NCBI GenBank assembly: GCA_003168335.1
Contig: PMSM01000006.1
Span: forward strand, 1-64,000
Direction: 5' to 3'
DNA length: 64,000 nt
Source: Blastocatellia bacterium
GTDB lineage: Bacteria; Acidobacteriota; Blastocatellia; Pyrinomonadales; Pyrinomonadaceae
Part shown: positions 26,316 through 34,687 of the stretch, piece after piece
Position numbering within the stretch: the stretch's first letter is position 1
Layout: each line of letters starts with the position of its first letter
Program-made: the position numbers and the translations under genes
The notes under the pieces: model-generated
Seen by the model: only the letters and a program-made list of their open reading frames with translations
Told to the model about the DNA's origin: nothing
Database searches by the model: none

Positions 26316-26335
26316 GCGTGACCGGCTTGTCACGC
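26316..26335 (+). terminator. Hairpin after boxC
   Basis: GCGTGAC-CGGCTT-GTCACGC, a perfect 7-bp stem 13 nt beyond the stop codon. There is no T-tract, so it may be an RNA-stability or Rho-assisted element rather than an intrinsic terminator. Confidence 0.4.
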
Positions 26336-26399
26336 GACTTCAGGGCCAGATACCCAATCAGACAACTCTGCATCATGGAGTAATTATGGAGATGAATCG

Positions 26400-27008
26400 A
26401 TGAGGTATGTAGCGCTTCTCGGACTATTGGCTTGCATGGCATCACTATCGGTCGGACAAACGCCAGCCGCCCCGGCAGCAAAACAGCAATGCAGTTTGAG
26501 CCTCGGGCAATCTCCCGAAATTCGCGGAGTCCGGCTCGGTATGACCGCTGACAAACTGTTAGTCGCATTTCCTGAAATAGACAACCGCACGTCGATCGAA
26601 CGAGCCGTTCAGGAATCCAAGCGGACCTATTCCTACGGTGCCGGGACGTTCAGTCTGAATCAAGACCCGGGCGCGGCCAATCCAAAGTTTACAGGTGTCA
26701 GTAGGATCGGCGTTGAAATCCTGGATGAGCGCGTGACGTCATTCTACGTCGCTTACACAGGTCCTGAATGGAAGAACGTCGAGCAGTTCATCGCGAGACT
26801 GTCGGAAGCCTTCAAGCTCCCGGGTGCTGATTCCTGGACGCCAGAACCTGGTGATTCAAACAGATCGTTGGAGTGTAATGGTTTCGTGATCGACGTACAT
26901 GCTGGGGGCTACAATAGCGTGCGGGTGAGAGTTCCTTCGGCAACCCGGATTGTGGAAGACCGCCGTGAGGCAGTGAAAGAGAAAGCGCGGGTGGCCTTCA
27001 AGCCATAG
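26400..27008 (+). CDS. Secreted protein of unknown function
   Basis: 202 residues with a signal peptide (1-19, cleavage after SVG) and a Pro/Ala linker. The domain begins IRGVRLGMTADKLLVAFP; this phrase is typical of small exported bacterial proteins in which a GM-x-x-x-E/D-L helix follows a strand. The rest is mixed alpha/beta with two Cys (about 31 and 160). It lies between boxC and boxB on the same strand but is not a known part of that pathway. Confidence 0.72.
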   Translation: MRYVALLGLLACMASLSVGQTPAAPAAKQQCSLSLGQSPEIRGVRLGMTADKLLVAFPEIDNRTSIERAVQESKRTYSYGAGTFSLNQDPGAANPKFTGVSRIGVEILDERVTSFYVAYTGPEWKNVEQFIARLSEAFKLPGADSWTPEPGDSNRSLECNGFVIDVHAGGYNSVRVRVPSATRIVEDRREAVKEKARVAFKP

Positions 27009-27104
27009 TGAGACGTGAACGGTCGCCCAGCAGAGTGGCTTTCCATTCCGGCTTGTTCTGTTTTTGTGCGGATGGAACCGTTATTTGGGGAAGATTGATA
27101 AATC

Positions 27105-28550
27105 ATGAATCTCTACGATCGCATTCCTAACAACGTAAATCTTTCGGAAGATAAGCGTCTGCACCGCGCTTTGGAGCTGTGGCTGCCGAACTATCTCAAC
27201 TGGTGGCACGACATGGGACCGGAAGGATTTCAGGACAAAGACGTTTGGCTGCGCACCGCGATCGATGTCGGATCCGAAGGCTGGGCGCATTTCGATTACG
27301 TGAAGATGCCGGATTATCGTTGGGGCATTTTTCTTGAGCCGGCGCAGGCCGATGCGAAGGTCGGCTTTGGCGATAACTTCGGAGCGCCGGCGTATCAGGA
27401 AGTGCCGGGAGAGTTTCGCAACTCCCTTCGGCGGATCATCGTCACGCAGGGCGACACTGAACCGGCTTCGGTTGAACAGCAGAGACTGCTCGGTCACACC
27501 TGTCCTTCACTCTACGACATGCGCAATCTGTTTCAGGTGAATGTCGAAGAAGGCCGTCACCTCTGGGCCATGGTTTATCTGCTGCAGGCTTACTTCGGGC
27601 GCGATGGCCGCGATGAAGCCGATGAGTTGCTGGCGCGCCGCAGCGGCAATCCCGATAAACCGCGCATCCTCGAAGCATTCAATCAGCCGTGCGATGACTG
27701 GCTCAACTTTTATTGTTTCACGATGTTTACCGATCGCGATGGCAAGTATCAGCTCTCGGCCCTGGCCGAATCAGGATTCGAGCCGCTGGCCCGCACCTGC
27801 CGCTTCATGTTGACCGAAGAAGCGCACCACATGTTTGTCGGCGACACGGGTCTGAGCCGAGTGGTCCGCCGCACGGCGCAGTTGATGAAACAGAACGAAG
27901 ATGTCCGCGAGGTGGGCGGCATTCCGCTCGAGATCATCCAGAAGTACATCAACTTCTGGTTCAGCTATTCCCTCGATCTTTTTGGCGGTGAGATTAGCTC
28001 GAACTCGGCGGACTTCTTTGCCGCTGGATTGAAGGGACGGTTCAAAGAGCAGGAGCAGTACACGGATCACATCGCCGCTGAAGGTTCGTTTACGATGCAG
28101 GTTGTCGAATCTGGAAACCTGGTTCCGCGCGAAGTGCCTTTGCGAAATGCTCTGAACGAAGTGCTGCGCGGTGAGTATGGGCGGGATTGCGAGAAAGGCC
28201 TGGCGCGCTGGAACAAGGCTTTGGCTGATGAGGGCGTAGTGGCACCGACTTCAGTCGGTGAAGGCGATCACAGACTAAGGTCTGTGCCACTGCTGTACCT
28301 TCCGAACATCCGTTTCCATCGTCATGTCGGTGAATACTCCAGTCATCATTTCGACACGGAAGGCAACCTGATCCCCCGGGAAGAATTCGAGCAGCACAAA
28401 AACTCGTGGCTGCCGTCAATGGAGGACCGCGAATATGTGCGCAGCCTGATGCACCCGGTAACCGAGCCCGGCAAGATCGCCAACTGGATTGCGCCGCCGT
28501 CATCGGGAATTAAAGGGAAGCCGTTCGAGTTTGAATATGTAAGACTTTGA
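27105..28550 (+). CDS. boxB: Benzoyl-CoA 2,3-epoxidase subunit BoxB
   Basis: 481 residues, close to the usual 470-475 of BoxB plus the insertion noted below. It is the di-iron oxygenase that epoxidises the benzoyl-CoA ring. The likely iron ligands are seen in SVEQQ (about 124), VEEGRH (E148/E149, H152) and TEEAHH (E238/E239, H241/H242). The N-terminus (NLYDRIPNNVNL) and RWGIFLEP are characteristic. Residues about 378-395 come from a 54-bp double palindrome inserted in frame near the C-terminal region. The reductase subunit gene boxA is not in the window. A TetR regulator follows. Confidence 0.94.
   Translation: MNLYDRIPNNVNLSEDKRLHRALELWLPNYLNWWHDMGPEGFQDKDVWLRTAIDVGSEGWAHFDYVKMPDYRWGIFLEPAQADAKVGFGDNFGAPAYQEVPGEFRNSLRRIIVTQGDTEPASVEQQRLLGHTCPSLYDMRNLFQVNVEEGRHLWAMVYLLQAYFGRDGRDEADELLARRSGNPDKPRILEAFNQPCDDWLNFYCFTMFTDRDGKYQLSALAESGFEPLARTCRFMLTEEAHHMFVGDTGLSRVVRRTAQLMKQNEDVREVGGIPLEIIQKYINFWFSYSLDLFGGEISSNSADFFAAGLKGRFKEQEQYTDHIAAEGSFTMQVVESGNLVPREVPLRNALNEVLRGEYGRDCEKGLARWNKALADEGVVAPTSVGEGDHRLRSVPLLYLPNIRFHRHVGEYSSHHFDTEGNLIPREEFEQHKNSWLPSMEDREYVRSLMHPVTEPGKIANWIAPPSSGIKGKPFEFEYVRL
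28238..28291. repeat. 54-bp double palindrome inside boxB
   Basis: An outer AGTGGCAC / GTGCCACT pair encloses two hairpins, CACCGAC-TTCA-GTCGGTG and CACAGAC-TAAG-GTCTGTG. The whole unit is 54 bp and lies in frame within boxB. A related motif (GACTAAAGTCGGTAC) occurs at 63519. Confidence 0.85.
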
Positions 28551-28562
28551 ATTTTGAATTTT

Positions 28563-28676
28563 GAATTTCGGATTGCGAAATTCGAATTTCTTTTGAATCG
28601 CGGTGAACAATAAGATGGCGGAACCTGGTCAAGTTACGGTGTCTCAAAATTCGAAATCCGCAATCCGAAATTCGAA
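28563..28676. repeat. GAATTTCGGATTGCG inverted repeat spanning the TetR start
   Basis: GAATTTCGGATTGCGAAATT is mirrored about 60 nt later by AAATCCGCAATCCGAAATTC. The right arm is translated into the first residues of the TetR protein (QNSKSAIRNSKSA). Confidence 0.8.
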
Positions 28677-29376
28677 ATCGGCTCGCTCTCGTTACGATCA
28701 AAAGCTGGAACTGATCCTGCGCACCTCCGCGCGCATCTTTGCCGAAAAGAGTTATCACTCGACATCGATGCGCGACATCTCGCGCGAGACGGGTGTCAGC
28801 CTTGCCGGCCTTTATCATTACTGCAAATCAAAAGAGGAGTTGCTCTTCCTCATTCAGGATCATTGTTTTGGCCGGGTGCTGGAAAGGCTCGAAGAGCGCA
28901 TCAAGGCGATCGAGGATCCCCTGGAAAAGCTGCGCATCTTTGTCGACAATCATCTTTCGTTCTTTGCGGCGAATATGGCCGAGATGAAGGTCTTGTCGCA
29001 CGAAGCAGAGTCGCTCGCCGGCGACTTGCACGAACACATCTCGGCCCGGAAGCGGCAATACACGCGTACGGCCCGGAAAATACTTTCCGAAGTACAGCAA
29101 GCCGCAATCAATGGTTCCGGGCGAGCCCGGCGGAAAAATGGTCATCGTGAAAGGGCAGCCAAACCCATCGATCTGACGGTAGCGACTTACGCGTTGTTCG
29201 GCATGATGAATTGGATCTATAACTGGTACGATCCGCGCGGAAAGTTGTCAGTCAGCCAACTGGTGGATAATATTACGCGTCTGTTCCTGGCAGGTTTTTT
29301 TTCGCAGGCAGAGCAGGCCCTGGTGCAGAGAGGTTCCGAACAAGCCGAAAAGGTGAGCATCTGGCGGACTGCTTGA
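28603..29376 (+). CDS. TetR/AcrR-family transcriptional regulator
   Basis: Up to 257 residues; starts at GTG 28603 or, more conservatively, ATG 28615. Neither start has a strong ribosome site, because a palindromic repeat occupies the region. The HTH domain lies at about residues 28-75 (RTSARIFAEKSYHSTSMRDI, then SRETGVSLAGLYHYCKSKEE). It is followed by an all-helical ligand-binding domain with a Trp/Tyr-rich C-terminus. The first 25 residues are encoded by the repeat arm. Located between boxB and acyl-CoA genes, it probably represses this catabolic cluster and responds to an acyl-CoA. No operator could be identified because the repeat dominates the upstream sequence. Confidence 0.9.
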   Translation: MNNKMAEPGQVTVSQNSKSAIRNSKSARSRYDQKLELILRTSARIFAEKSYHSTSMRDISRETGVSLAGLYHYCKSKEELLFLIQDHCFGRVLERLEERIKAIEDPLEKLRIFVDNHLSFFAANMAEMKVLSHEAESLAGDLHEHISARKRQYTRTARKILSEVQQAAINGSGRARRKNGHRERAAKPIDLTVATYALFGMMNWIYNWYDPRGKLSVSQLVDNITRLFLAGFFSQAEQALVQRGSEQAEKVSIWRTA

Positions 29377-29398
29377 CGCCGGATCAATTACTAACTCG

Positions 29399-30223
29399 AT
29401 GGCAACTCAATTTCCTATGACAGATCCAAAACGCGATCTCGTAGACTATCGTGTCGACGAAGGAGTGGCGCTGCTGACGCTTAACGATCCGCCGGCGAAC
29501 ACTTACTCTTACGAGATGATGCGCCAACTCGACGCGCGTGTCCTGGAAGCGCGCATGGACGAGAGCGCGCAAGTCATCGTGGTGACCGGCAGTGGCGAGA
29601 AGTTCTTTTGCGCCGGGGCCGATATCACTATGCTCGCCAAGGTCACGCCTGAATTCAAGTATTATTTCTGTCTGCACGCGAACGAAACGCTCTTGCGTTT
29701 CGAGCAGACACCCAAACTGGTCATCGCCGCGATCAACGGTCACTGTGTCGGCGGTGGTTTGGAAGTAGCTCTGGCCGCCGATATTCGCATCGCGCGCCGC
29801 AACGCCGGCAAAATGGGTTTGCCTGAAGTTTCGCTCGGGGTGTTGCCGGGCACGGGCGGCACGCAGCGTCTGGCGCGCTTGGTGGGCAAGTCACGAGCAA
29901 TCGAGTTGATGGCCACCGGAGAGTTGTTTAGTTTCGAGCGGGGAGAGGAACTTGGTCTCGTCAATCAGATCTATGACGGCGAGACCGGCGAGCAGTTTCT
30001 GGCGCAAGCCATGACTTACGCCCGTCAGTTCACGACACCGAACAAGGCCTCGCGGGCGGTTGGCCGCATCAAACGCGCCGTGCAGACCGGCGCTGAGATT
30101 CCCTTCGAATCAGCCCTGGCCCTGGAGCGCGAGTTACAGCAGCAACTGTTTCAATCCGAAGACGCTAAAGAAGGCTTGGACGCATACGTCAACAAGCGCA
30201 AACCCGAGTTCAAAGGGAGGTAG
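29399..30223 (+). CDS. Enoyl-CoA hydratase/isomerase-family protein
   Basis: 274 residues of the crotonase fold. Conserved blocks are KFFCAGADITMLAK (oxyanion hole), AINGHCVGGGLEVALAADIR and GLPEVSLGVLPGTGGTQRLA. Glu residues in the ALAAD-to-LPEV region are in the usual catalytic positions. An ATG at 29417 is an alternative start. It lies 22 nt after the TetR gene and before a second hydratase and an SDR, so it probably belongs to an acyl-CoA or benzoyl-CoA degradation operon. Confidence 0.92.
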   Translation: MATQFPMTDPKRDLVDYRVDEGVALLTLNDPPANTYSYEMMRQLDARVLEARMDESAQVIVVTGSGEKFFCAGADITMLAKVTPEFKYYFCLHANETLLRFEQTPKLVIAAINGHCVGGGLEVALAADIRIARRNAGKMGLPEVSLGVLPGTGGTQRLARLVGKSRAIELMATGELFSFERGEELGLVNQIYDGETGEQFLAQAMTYARQFTTPNKASRAVGRIKRAVQTGAEIPFESALALERELQQQLFQSEDAKEGLDAYVNKRKPEFKGR

Positions 30224-30224
30224 G

Positions 30225-30365
30225 TTTGGAGTGCGGTGGCAAGCGCAGCGCGACACCGCTTTGGTTTAGGTAGTCGTAATCTCGCAATGGAAGATCCAAA
30301 GCGCCGTCGCCGCTTCGCTTTGCCGGCGCACTCCATAATCGCTACGCTTGCCACCGCACTCCAAA
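30225..30365. repeat. TTTGGAGTGCG intergenic palindromic element, copy 3
   Basis: A longer, composite copy: TTGGAGTGCGGTGGCAAGCG at the left, an internal GGCGCACTCCATAATCGCTACGC junction, and TTGCCACCGCACTCCAAA at the right. It begins 1 nt after the hydratase stop and ends 3 nt before the next start. Confidence 0.85.
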
Positions 30366-30368
30366 GTT

Positions 30369-31160
30369 ATGTCAGACGATTTAATTAAAATCACCGAAGC
30401 CAACGGCATCGTTACGATCACACTTAACCGGCCCGATCGTCTTAACGCCCTGGTTGGTCACATGCGGCGAGATCTCGCCGAGGCTCTGGAAGAAGCGGGC
30501 AGCGATCCGGAGGTGCGGGTGGTGGTGATAAACGGCGAGGGGCGGGCCTTCTGTGCCGGCGGTGACGTGCAATTCATGGCCGAACTGGTCGAGCGAAACG
30601 ACTCGGAAGAATTCGCGCGCCTCCTGGGCGCGGCGCGCCGGGTAGTACTGGCAATTCGGCAAATGACAAAGCCGGCAATCGCTTCGATCGAAGGGCCGGC
30701 ATCCGGAGCTGGGTTCAATCTGGCGCTCTCCTGCGATCTGCGAATCGCGTCACGCACGGCGACGTTCAGCCAGTCGTTCGTGAAGCTCGGCTTTCTTCCC
30801 GATTGGGGCGGAACATATTTTCTGCCGCGCATGGTTACCTCGAACATCGCCTGCGAACTGTTCTTTCTCGGAGACACGATCGACGCGAACGAGGCTTTCC
30901 GTCTCGGCTTAATCAATCGCGTCGTTGCTCCTGAGGAACTGGAAGCGGAAACGCAAAAACTGGCGGAACGCCTGCGCGATGGGCCGGCAGTATCGATCGC
31001 GGCAGCGAAACATGCCGTTTACGCGAGCGAGCACGATAGCCTGGAACAAATGCTGCAATACGAAGTCGAGGCCCAGGTGCGTTGTTTTGAATCCGAGGAT
31101 GGCCGCGAAGGCGTGCGCGCATTCCTTGAGAAGCGACCGCCGCGATTTACCGGAAGATAA
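30369..31160 (+). CDS. Enoyl-CoA hydratase (PaaG-like crotonase)
   Basis: 263 residues from the ATG at 30369; earlier codons come from the repeat. Crotonase motifs are ITLNRPDRLNALVG, FCAGGDVQFMAE, SIEGPASGAGFNLALSCDLR and KLGFLPDWGGTYFLPR. The SFVKLGFLPDWGG block is typical of the PaaG/PaaB group. It is not a close copy of the hydratase upstream. No Shine-Dalgarno lies between the palindrome and the start. Likely beta-oxidation-type hydration or isomerisation in the aromatic pathway. Confidence 0.91.
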   Translation: MSDDLIKITEANGIVTITLNRPDRLNALVGHMRRDLAEALEEAGSDPEVRVVVINGEGRAFCAGGDVQFMAELVERNDSEEFARLLGAARRVVLAIRQMTKPAIASIEGPASGAGFNLALSCDLRIASRTATFSQSFVKLGFLPDWGGTYFLPRMVTSNIACELFFLGDTIDANEAFRLGLINRVVAPEELEAETQKLAERLRDGPAVSIAAAKHAVYASEHDSLEQMLQYEVEAQVRCFESEDGREGVRAFLEKRPPRFTGR

Positions 31161-31161
31161 G

Positions 31162-31290
31162 CCACGGAGGCGCAGAGCCAGCGAGTAAACCAGGTAGTCT
31201 GCGTCTGGCCGTTAAGTTCCCGCCATTTGACCAATGGGCCTAACTCAACCAAACTGTTTTGTCTTTCTCAGTGTCTCTGGGCCTCTGTGG
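31162..31290. repeat. CTCTG-type long inverted repeat, copy 2
   Basis: GCCACGGAGGCGCAGAG at the left mirrors CTCTGGGCCTCTGTGGC at the right, occupying the gap between the hydratase and SDR genes. Confidence 0.65.
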
Positions 31291-31306
31291 CAATTTGAAT
31301 AATCGA

Positions 31307-32089
31307 ATGAAACTGGCCAATAAACTCGCATTCATCACCGGTGGTGGCCGCGGCATCGGCCGCGCCATCGCGTTTGCGTTTGCGCGTGAAGGTGCGTCGG
31401 TCGCGTTGGCGGCGCGCACGCGCGCACAAGTCGACAGCGTGGCGAACGAAATTGCCAGCGAGTTCGGCGTTGAGACACTAGCGCTTGAATGCGACGTTGC
31501 TGATGCCGAGAATGTTGGACGCGCGTTCGCGCGAGCGAGTGAACAGTTTGGTGGCGGACCTGACATACTCGTAAACAATGCCGGCATCGCAGAGACTGCG
31601 CCTTTCACAAAAACCGACGAAGCGATGTGGCAACGTCATCTCGCAGTGAATCTGACGGGCACGTTTCACTGTACGAGCGCGGCGCTGCCGGAAATGCTCG
31701 AACGTGGCTGGGGCCGCATCATCAATATTGCTTCAATCGCGGGCAAAACCGGCGCGCCGTACATCTCGGCATATGCGGCGTCAAAGCACGGCGTGCTCGG
31801 TTTGACGCGATCGCTGGCGCTTGAAGTCGGCGCAAACGGGATCACGGTAAACGCGATTTGTCCGGGCTATGTCGATACTGAAATGACTTCACGAGGCATC
31901 GCCAACATCGTGGCGAAAACCGGCAAGTCGGCCGACGATGCGCTCTCCACACTCAAGCGGGCGAGCCCGCAGAATCGCCTGGTGACCGCGGCAGAAGTTG
32001 CCGCGCTGGCTTTGTTGCTGGCTTCAGAAGAAGGCCGTGGCATTAATGGGCAGGCGATCAATGTGGATGGCGGGACGGTGCTGTTCTGA
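31307..32089 (+). CDS. Short-chain dehydrogenase/reductase
   Basis: 260 residues from the ATG at 31307. A Rossmann fold with TGGGRGIG (cofactor loop), NNAG, a catalytic Ser in NIASIAG and YAASKHG (Y-x3-K) is followed by CPGYVDTEM. Arg in the turn after strand 2 (AARTRAQ) suggests NADP(H). It probably oxidises a 3-hydroxyacyl-CoA produced by the neighbouring hydratases, though a FabG-like biosynthetic role cannot be excluded. Confidence 0.93.
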   Translation: MKLANKLAFITGGGRGIGRAIAFAFAREGASVALAARTRAQVDSVANEIASEFGVETLALECDVADAENVGRAFARASEQFGGGPDILVNNAGIAETAPFTKTDEAMWQRHLAVNLTGTFHCTSAALPEMLERGWGRIINIASIAGKTGAPYISAYAASKHGVLGLTRSLALEVGANGITVNAICPGYVDTEMTSRGIANIVAKTGKSADDALSTLKRASPQNRLVTAAEVAALALLLASEEGRGINGQAINVDGGTVLF

Positions 32090-32173
32090 TTTGGAGTGCG
32101 CCGACCTGTCGGCGCTTTTCCTAAACCAGCCTGACGAGAAAGAAAAGCGGCGACAGGTCGCCGCACTCCAAAA
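32090..32173. repeat. TTTGGAGTGCG intergenic palindromic element, copy 4
   Basis: TTTGGAGTGCGCCGACCTGTCGGCGC, then GCGGCGACAGGTCGCCGCACTCCAAAA (given here in part). It starts directly at the SDR stop and ends 3 nt before the aspS ATG. Confidence 0.85.
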
Positions 32174-32176
32174 TTA

Positions 32177-33985
32177 ATGATCGAAAACCTGGGCAACCTT
32201 GAACGCACGCACTCGTGCGGCGCTTTGCGCAAAGAAGACGTCGGCCAGCGGGTGACGTTAATGGGCTGGTGCGCTAAGCGGCGCGACTTTGGTCCGCTCA
32301 CTTTCATCGACCTGCGTGATCGAGACGGCATCACTCAGATCGTGGTGAACCAGGAAAACGCGGCCGAAGCCCATGCGAAAGCCAAAGAAGTACGCGGCGA
32401 ATACGTGCTGGCTGTAACTGGTGAAGTTGCACTGCGCGATGAAGGCGCGCGCAATCCGAAGCACGCCACCGGAGATGTCGAGGTCCAGGCCAGGGACCTC
32501 GTAATTCTCAACGACGCGCGCACGCTTCCCTTCCAACTCGATGCTCCAGCGACCGAAGCCCTGGCGGCCGAAGAGCTGCGCTTGAAATATCGTTATCTCG
32601 ATTTGCGCCGGCCACAGCTACAGGGGAATTTGCGCTTGCGGCATCGCCTGCTGCTGGAAATCAATCGCTACATGGACGAGCACGGCTTTACGCAGATCGA
32701 AACTCCTAATCTAATTAAATCTACACCCGAAGGCGCGCGTGACTACATCGTGCCGTCGAGAGTGCAGCCGGGAAGATTTTTTGCTCTGCCGCAATCACCG
32801 CAGATTTTCAAACAGATTTGCATGATTGCGGGTCTCGACAAGTACTACCAGATCGCGCGCTGCTTTCGTGACGAAGACCTGCGTGCCGACCGCCAGCCTG
32901 AGTTTTCGCAACTCGATATCGAGATGAGTTTTGCTACTCCCGATCAGATTTTCACGCTGGTCGAAGGTCTTTTTGCGCGCGTATTCAAACTAATTGGTGT
33001 TGACCTGCCCACTCCGTTTCCGCGATTCACCTTTGCGGAAGTAATGCAGCGCTTTGGTTCCGACAAACCAGACATGCGCATTGAAGGCATGGAACTGAAG
33101 GACCTGGCGCCGGCTTTGACGGAAACAACTTTCGCGCCGTTTGCGGGCGCGCTCGGCGCGGGCGGACAGGTTAAGGGCATGGCGGTGCGGGGCGGCGCCG
33201 CGATGTCGCGCAAGACACTGGACGAGTTGCAGGAATTTGCCAGGCGTTACGGCGCCGGCGCGCTGGCCTGGATCAAGCTGGGTGACGAACTCTCGTCGTC
33301 GCTGTTGAAAGCGTTGGGTACTGAAACCGTCGCGAGCATGGCTGAAGCCGCCGGGACCGCGAAGGGCGATGCGGTCCTGATCGTTGCGGGCAAACCGAGC
33401 GTCGTGGCCGCGAGTCTCGGAGCGCTGCGTAACGAAGTCGCGCGCCGCGAGGAATTGATTCGCGAAGGCGTGTATGCGCCGTTGTGGGTCACTGAGTTTC
33501 CGATGTTCGAGTTCCATGAAGATGATGGTCGCTATTATTCGATGCATCATCCTTTTACTTCTCCGTTGGATGAAGATGTACCTGCGCTCGAACGCGCCGT
33601 GAACGGAGAAGCTCAACTGTTTGCCGGGCTCCGCGCGAAAGCCTATGACGCGGTTATCAACGGTGTCGAAGTCGCCGGCGGCTCGATCAGAATTCATCGT
33701 CGCGACGTGCAAGCCATCGTTTTCAAAGCGCTCGGCATGAGCGAAGAGACGGCGCGGGCGCGCTTTGGTTTCTTCCTTGATGCGCTGGGCTATGGCACAC
33801 CACCGCATGGCGGAATCGCTTCGGGTATCGAGCGCACGCTGATGGTGCTCGTGCCCACAGAAAATATTCGCGACGTGATGGCTTTTCCCAAAACTGCTTC
33901 GGCGCAGGACTTGATGATCGACGCCCCCGGCGAAGTCGATCAGAAACAGTTGGCAGAGCTGCATCTGAAGATTGTGAGAGACTAG
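32177..33985 (+). CDS. aspS: Aspartyl-tRNA synthetase
   Basis: 602 residues, normal for the bacterial type. An OB-fold anticodon-binding domain (1-110; VTLMGWCAKRRDFG) is followed by class II motif 1 around HGFTQIETPNL, motif 2 ARCFRDEDLRADRQPEFSQL, a GAD insertion (about 300-420) and motif 3 GIASGIERTLM. It charges tRNA-Asp, and perhaps tRNA-Asn if nondiscriminating, which the sequence does not settle. The region upstream of the ATG is filled by a palindromic element and offers no Shine-Dalgarno. Confidence 0.98.
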   Translation: MIENLGNLERTHSCGALRKEDVGQRVTLMGWCAKRRDFGPLTFIDLRDRDGITQIVVNQENAAEAHAKAKEVRGEYVLAVTGEVALRDEGARNPKHATGDVEVQARDLVILNDARTLPFQLDAPATEALAAEELRLKYRYLDLRRPQLQGNLRLRHRLLLEINRYMDEHGFTQIETPNLIKSTPEGARDYIVPSRVQPGRFFALPQSPQIFKQICMIAGLDKYYQIARCFRDEDLRADRQPEFSQLDIEMSFATPDQIFTLVEGLFARVFKLIGVDLPTPFPRFTFAEVMQRFGSDKPDMRIEGMELKDLAPALTETTFAPFAGALGAGGQVKGMAVRGGAAMSRKTLDELQEFARRYGAGALAWIKLGDELSSSLLKALGTETVASMAEAAGTAKGDAVLIVAGKPSVVAASLGALRNEVARREELIREGVYAPLWVTEFPMFEFHEDDGRYYSMHHPFTSPLDEDVPALERAVNGEAQLFAGLRAKAYDAVINGVEVAGGSIRIHRRDVQAIVFKALGMSEETARARFGFFLDALGYGTPPHGGIASGIERTLMVLVPTENIRDVMAFPKTASAQDLMIDAPGEVDQKQLAELHLKIVRD

Positions 33986-34030
33986 ATGGATCTGCAACTC
34001 TCTTCCGATGTGCGGAAAGGCTTGGCTTCG

Positions 34031-34185
34031 TCCCGTTAGGGACGAGATATTTATAGAACTCGACATACAATCCAACCGAGCTCCGTTAGGAGCGCAATAA
34101 CGTAATCTCGCTCCTGACGATCTTGTCAATTTATTTTCGGACGGTTTCTATAGACATTTCGCTCCTAACGGAGCGAAGGCAAAGG
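34031..34185. repeat. Cluster of CGTTAGGAGCG-type palindromes
   Basis: CGTCCCGTTAGGGACGA, GCTCCGTTAGGAGCGC and CGCTCCTAACGGAGCG occur within 155 bp after aspS. The last two are inverted copies of each other. Confidence 0.7.
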
Positions 34186-34229
34186 GGGCCTTAGGCACGT
34201 CAAATGGCGAAGCCGATCTCTTGGCAAAC

Positions 34230-34652
34230 ATGATCCTTTCCCTGCCGCGTGTTTTGCTTAACCAGATCGTTTCGCATGCCCTTGAGTGTGCCCCTCATGA
34301 ATGCTGCGGCTTAGTCGGCGGCATTGGCGAACGCGCACAAACGATCTATCGCATGCGGAACGCTGCGGCCGATCCACTCGTCACGTACGAAGCAGCCCCG
34401 GAAGATCTATTTGCCGCCCAACGCTGGATGCGCGAACGCGGCGAGCAACTGCTCGCCATCTATCACTCACACCCACGCGCGGTCATCCCCGAGCCCTCGG
34501 CCACGGATGTGCGGCTTGCCTACTACCCATCAGCGGTTTACTTTATTGTAGGGCTCGGTGGTGAACAGCCAAATCTACGCGCGTTTCGCATTTCGGAGGG
34601 CGAGAGACGCTGGGAACCGACGGAGTATGAAGTTCTGGCCGACTATCACTGA
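34230..34652 (+). CDS. M67-family (JAMM) metallopeptidase
   Basis: 140 residues from the ATG at 34230; a TTG at 34221 is possible but less likely. All JAMM residues are visible: Glu in PHECCGLV, H-x-H in YHSHP, and the S-x-x-D of SATDVRLA. These zinc proteases cut after the C-terminal GG of ubiquitin-like sulfur carriers, as Mec+ does with CysO and QbsD with QbsE. A MoaD-like protein with residues beyond its GG is encoded at 63193, about 29 kb away. The usual sulfur-metabolism neighbours are absent. Confidence 0.9.
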   Translation: MILSLPRVLLNQIVSHALECAPHECCGLVGGIGERAQTIYRMRNAAADPLVTYEAAPEDLFAAQRWMRERGEQLLAIYHSHPRAVIPEPSATDVRLAYYPSAVYFIVGLGGEQPNLRAFRISEGERRWEPTEYEVLADYH

Positions 34653-34687
34653 AACAGAATTACCGGGGCTCTCGTAGAGATCTTTAG

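Noticed and set aside
24653-28550. boxC and boxB as pseudogenes because of internal repeats
   Set aside because: Both frames stay open, insertion lengths are multiples of three and catalytic motifs are intact.
32990-34129. 380-codon minus-strand frame opposite aspS
   Set aside because: aspS is complete on the plus strand with all class II motifs, and the antisense frame has no domain character.
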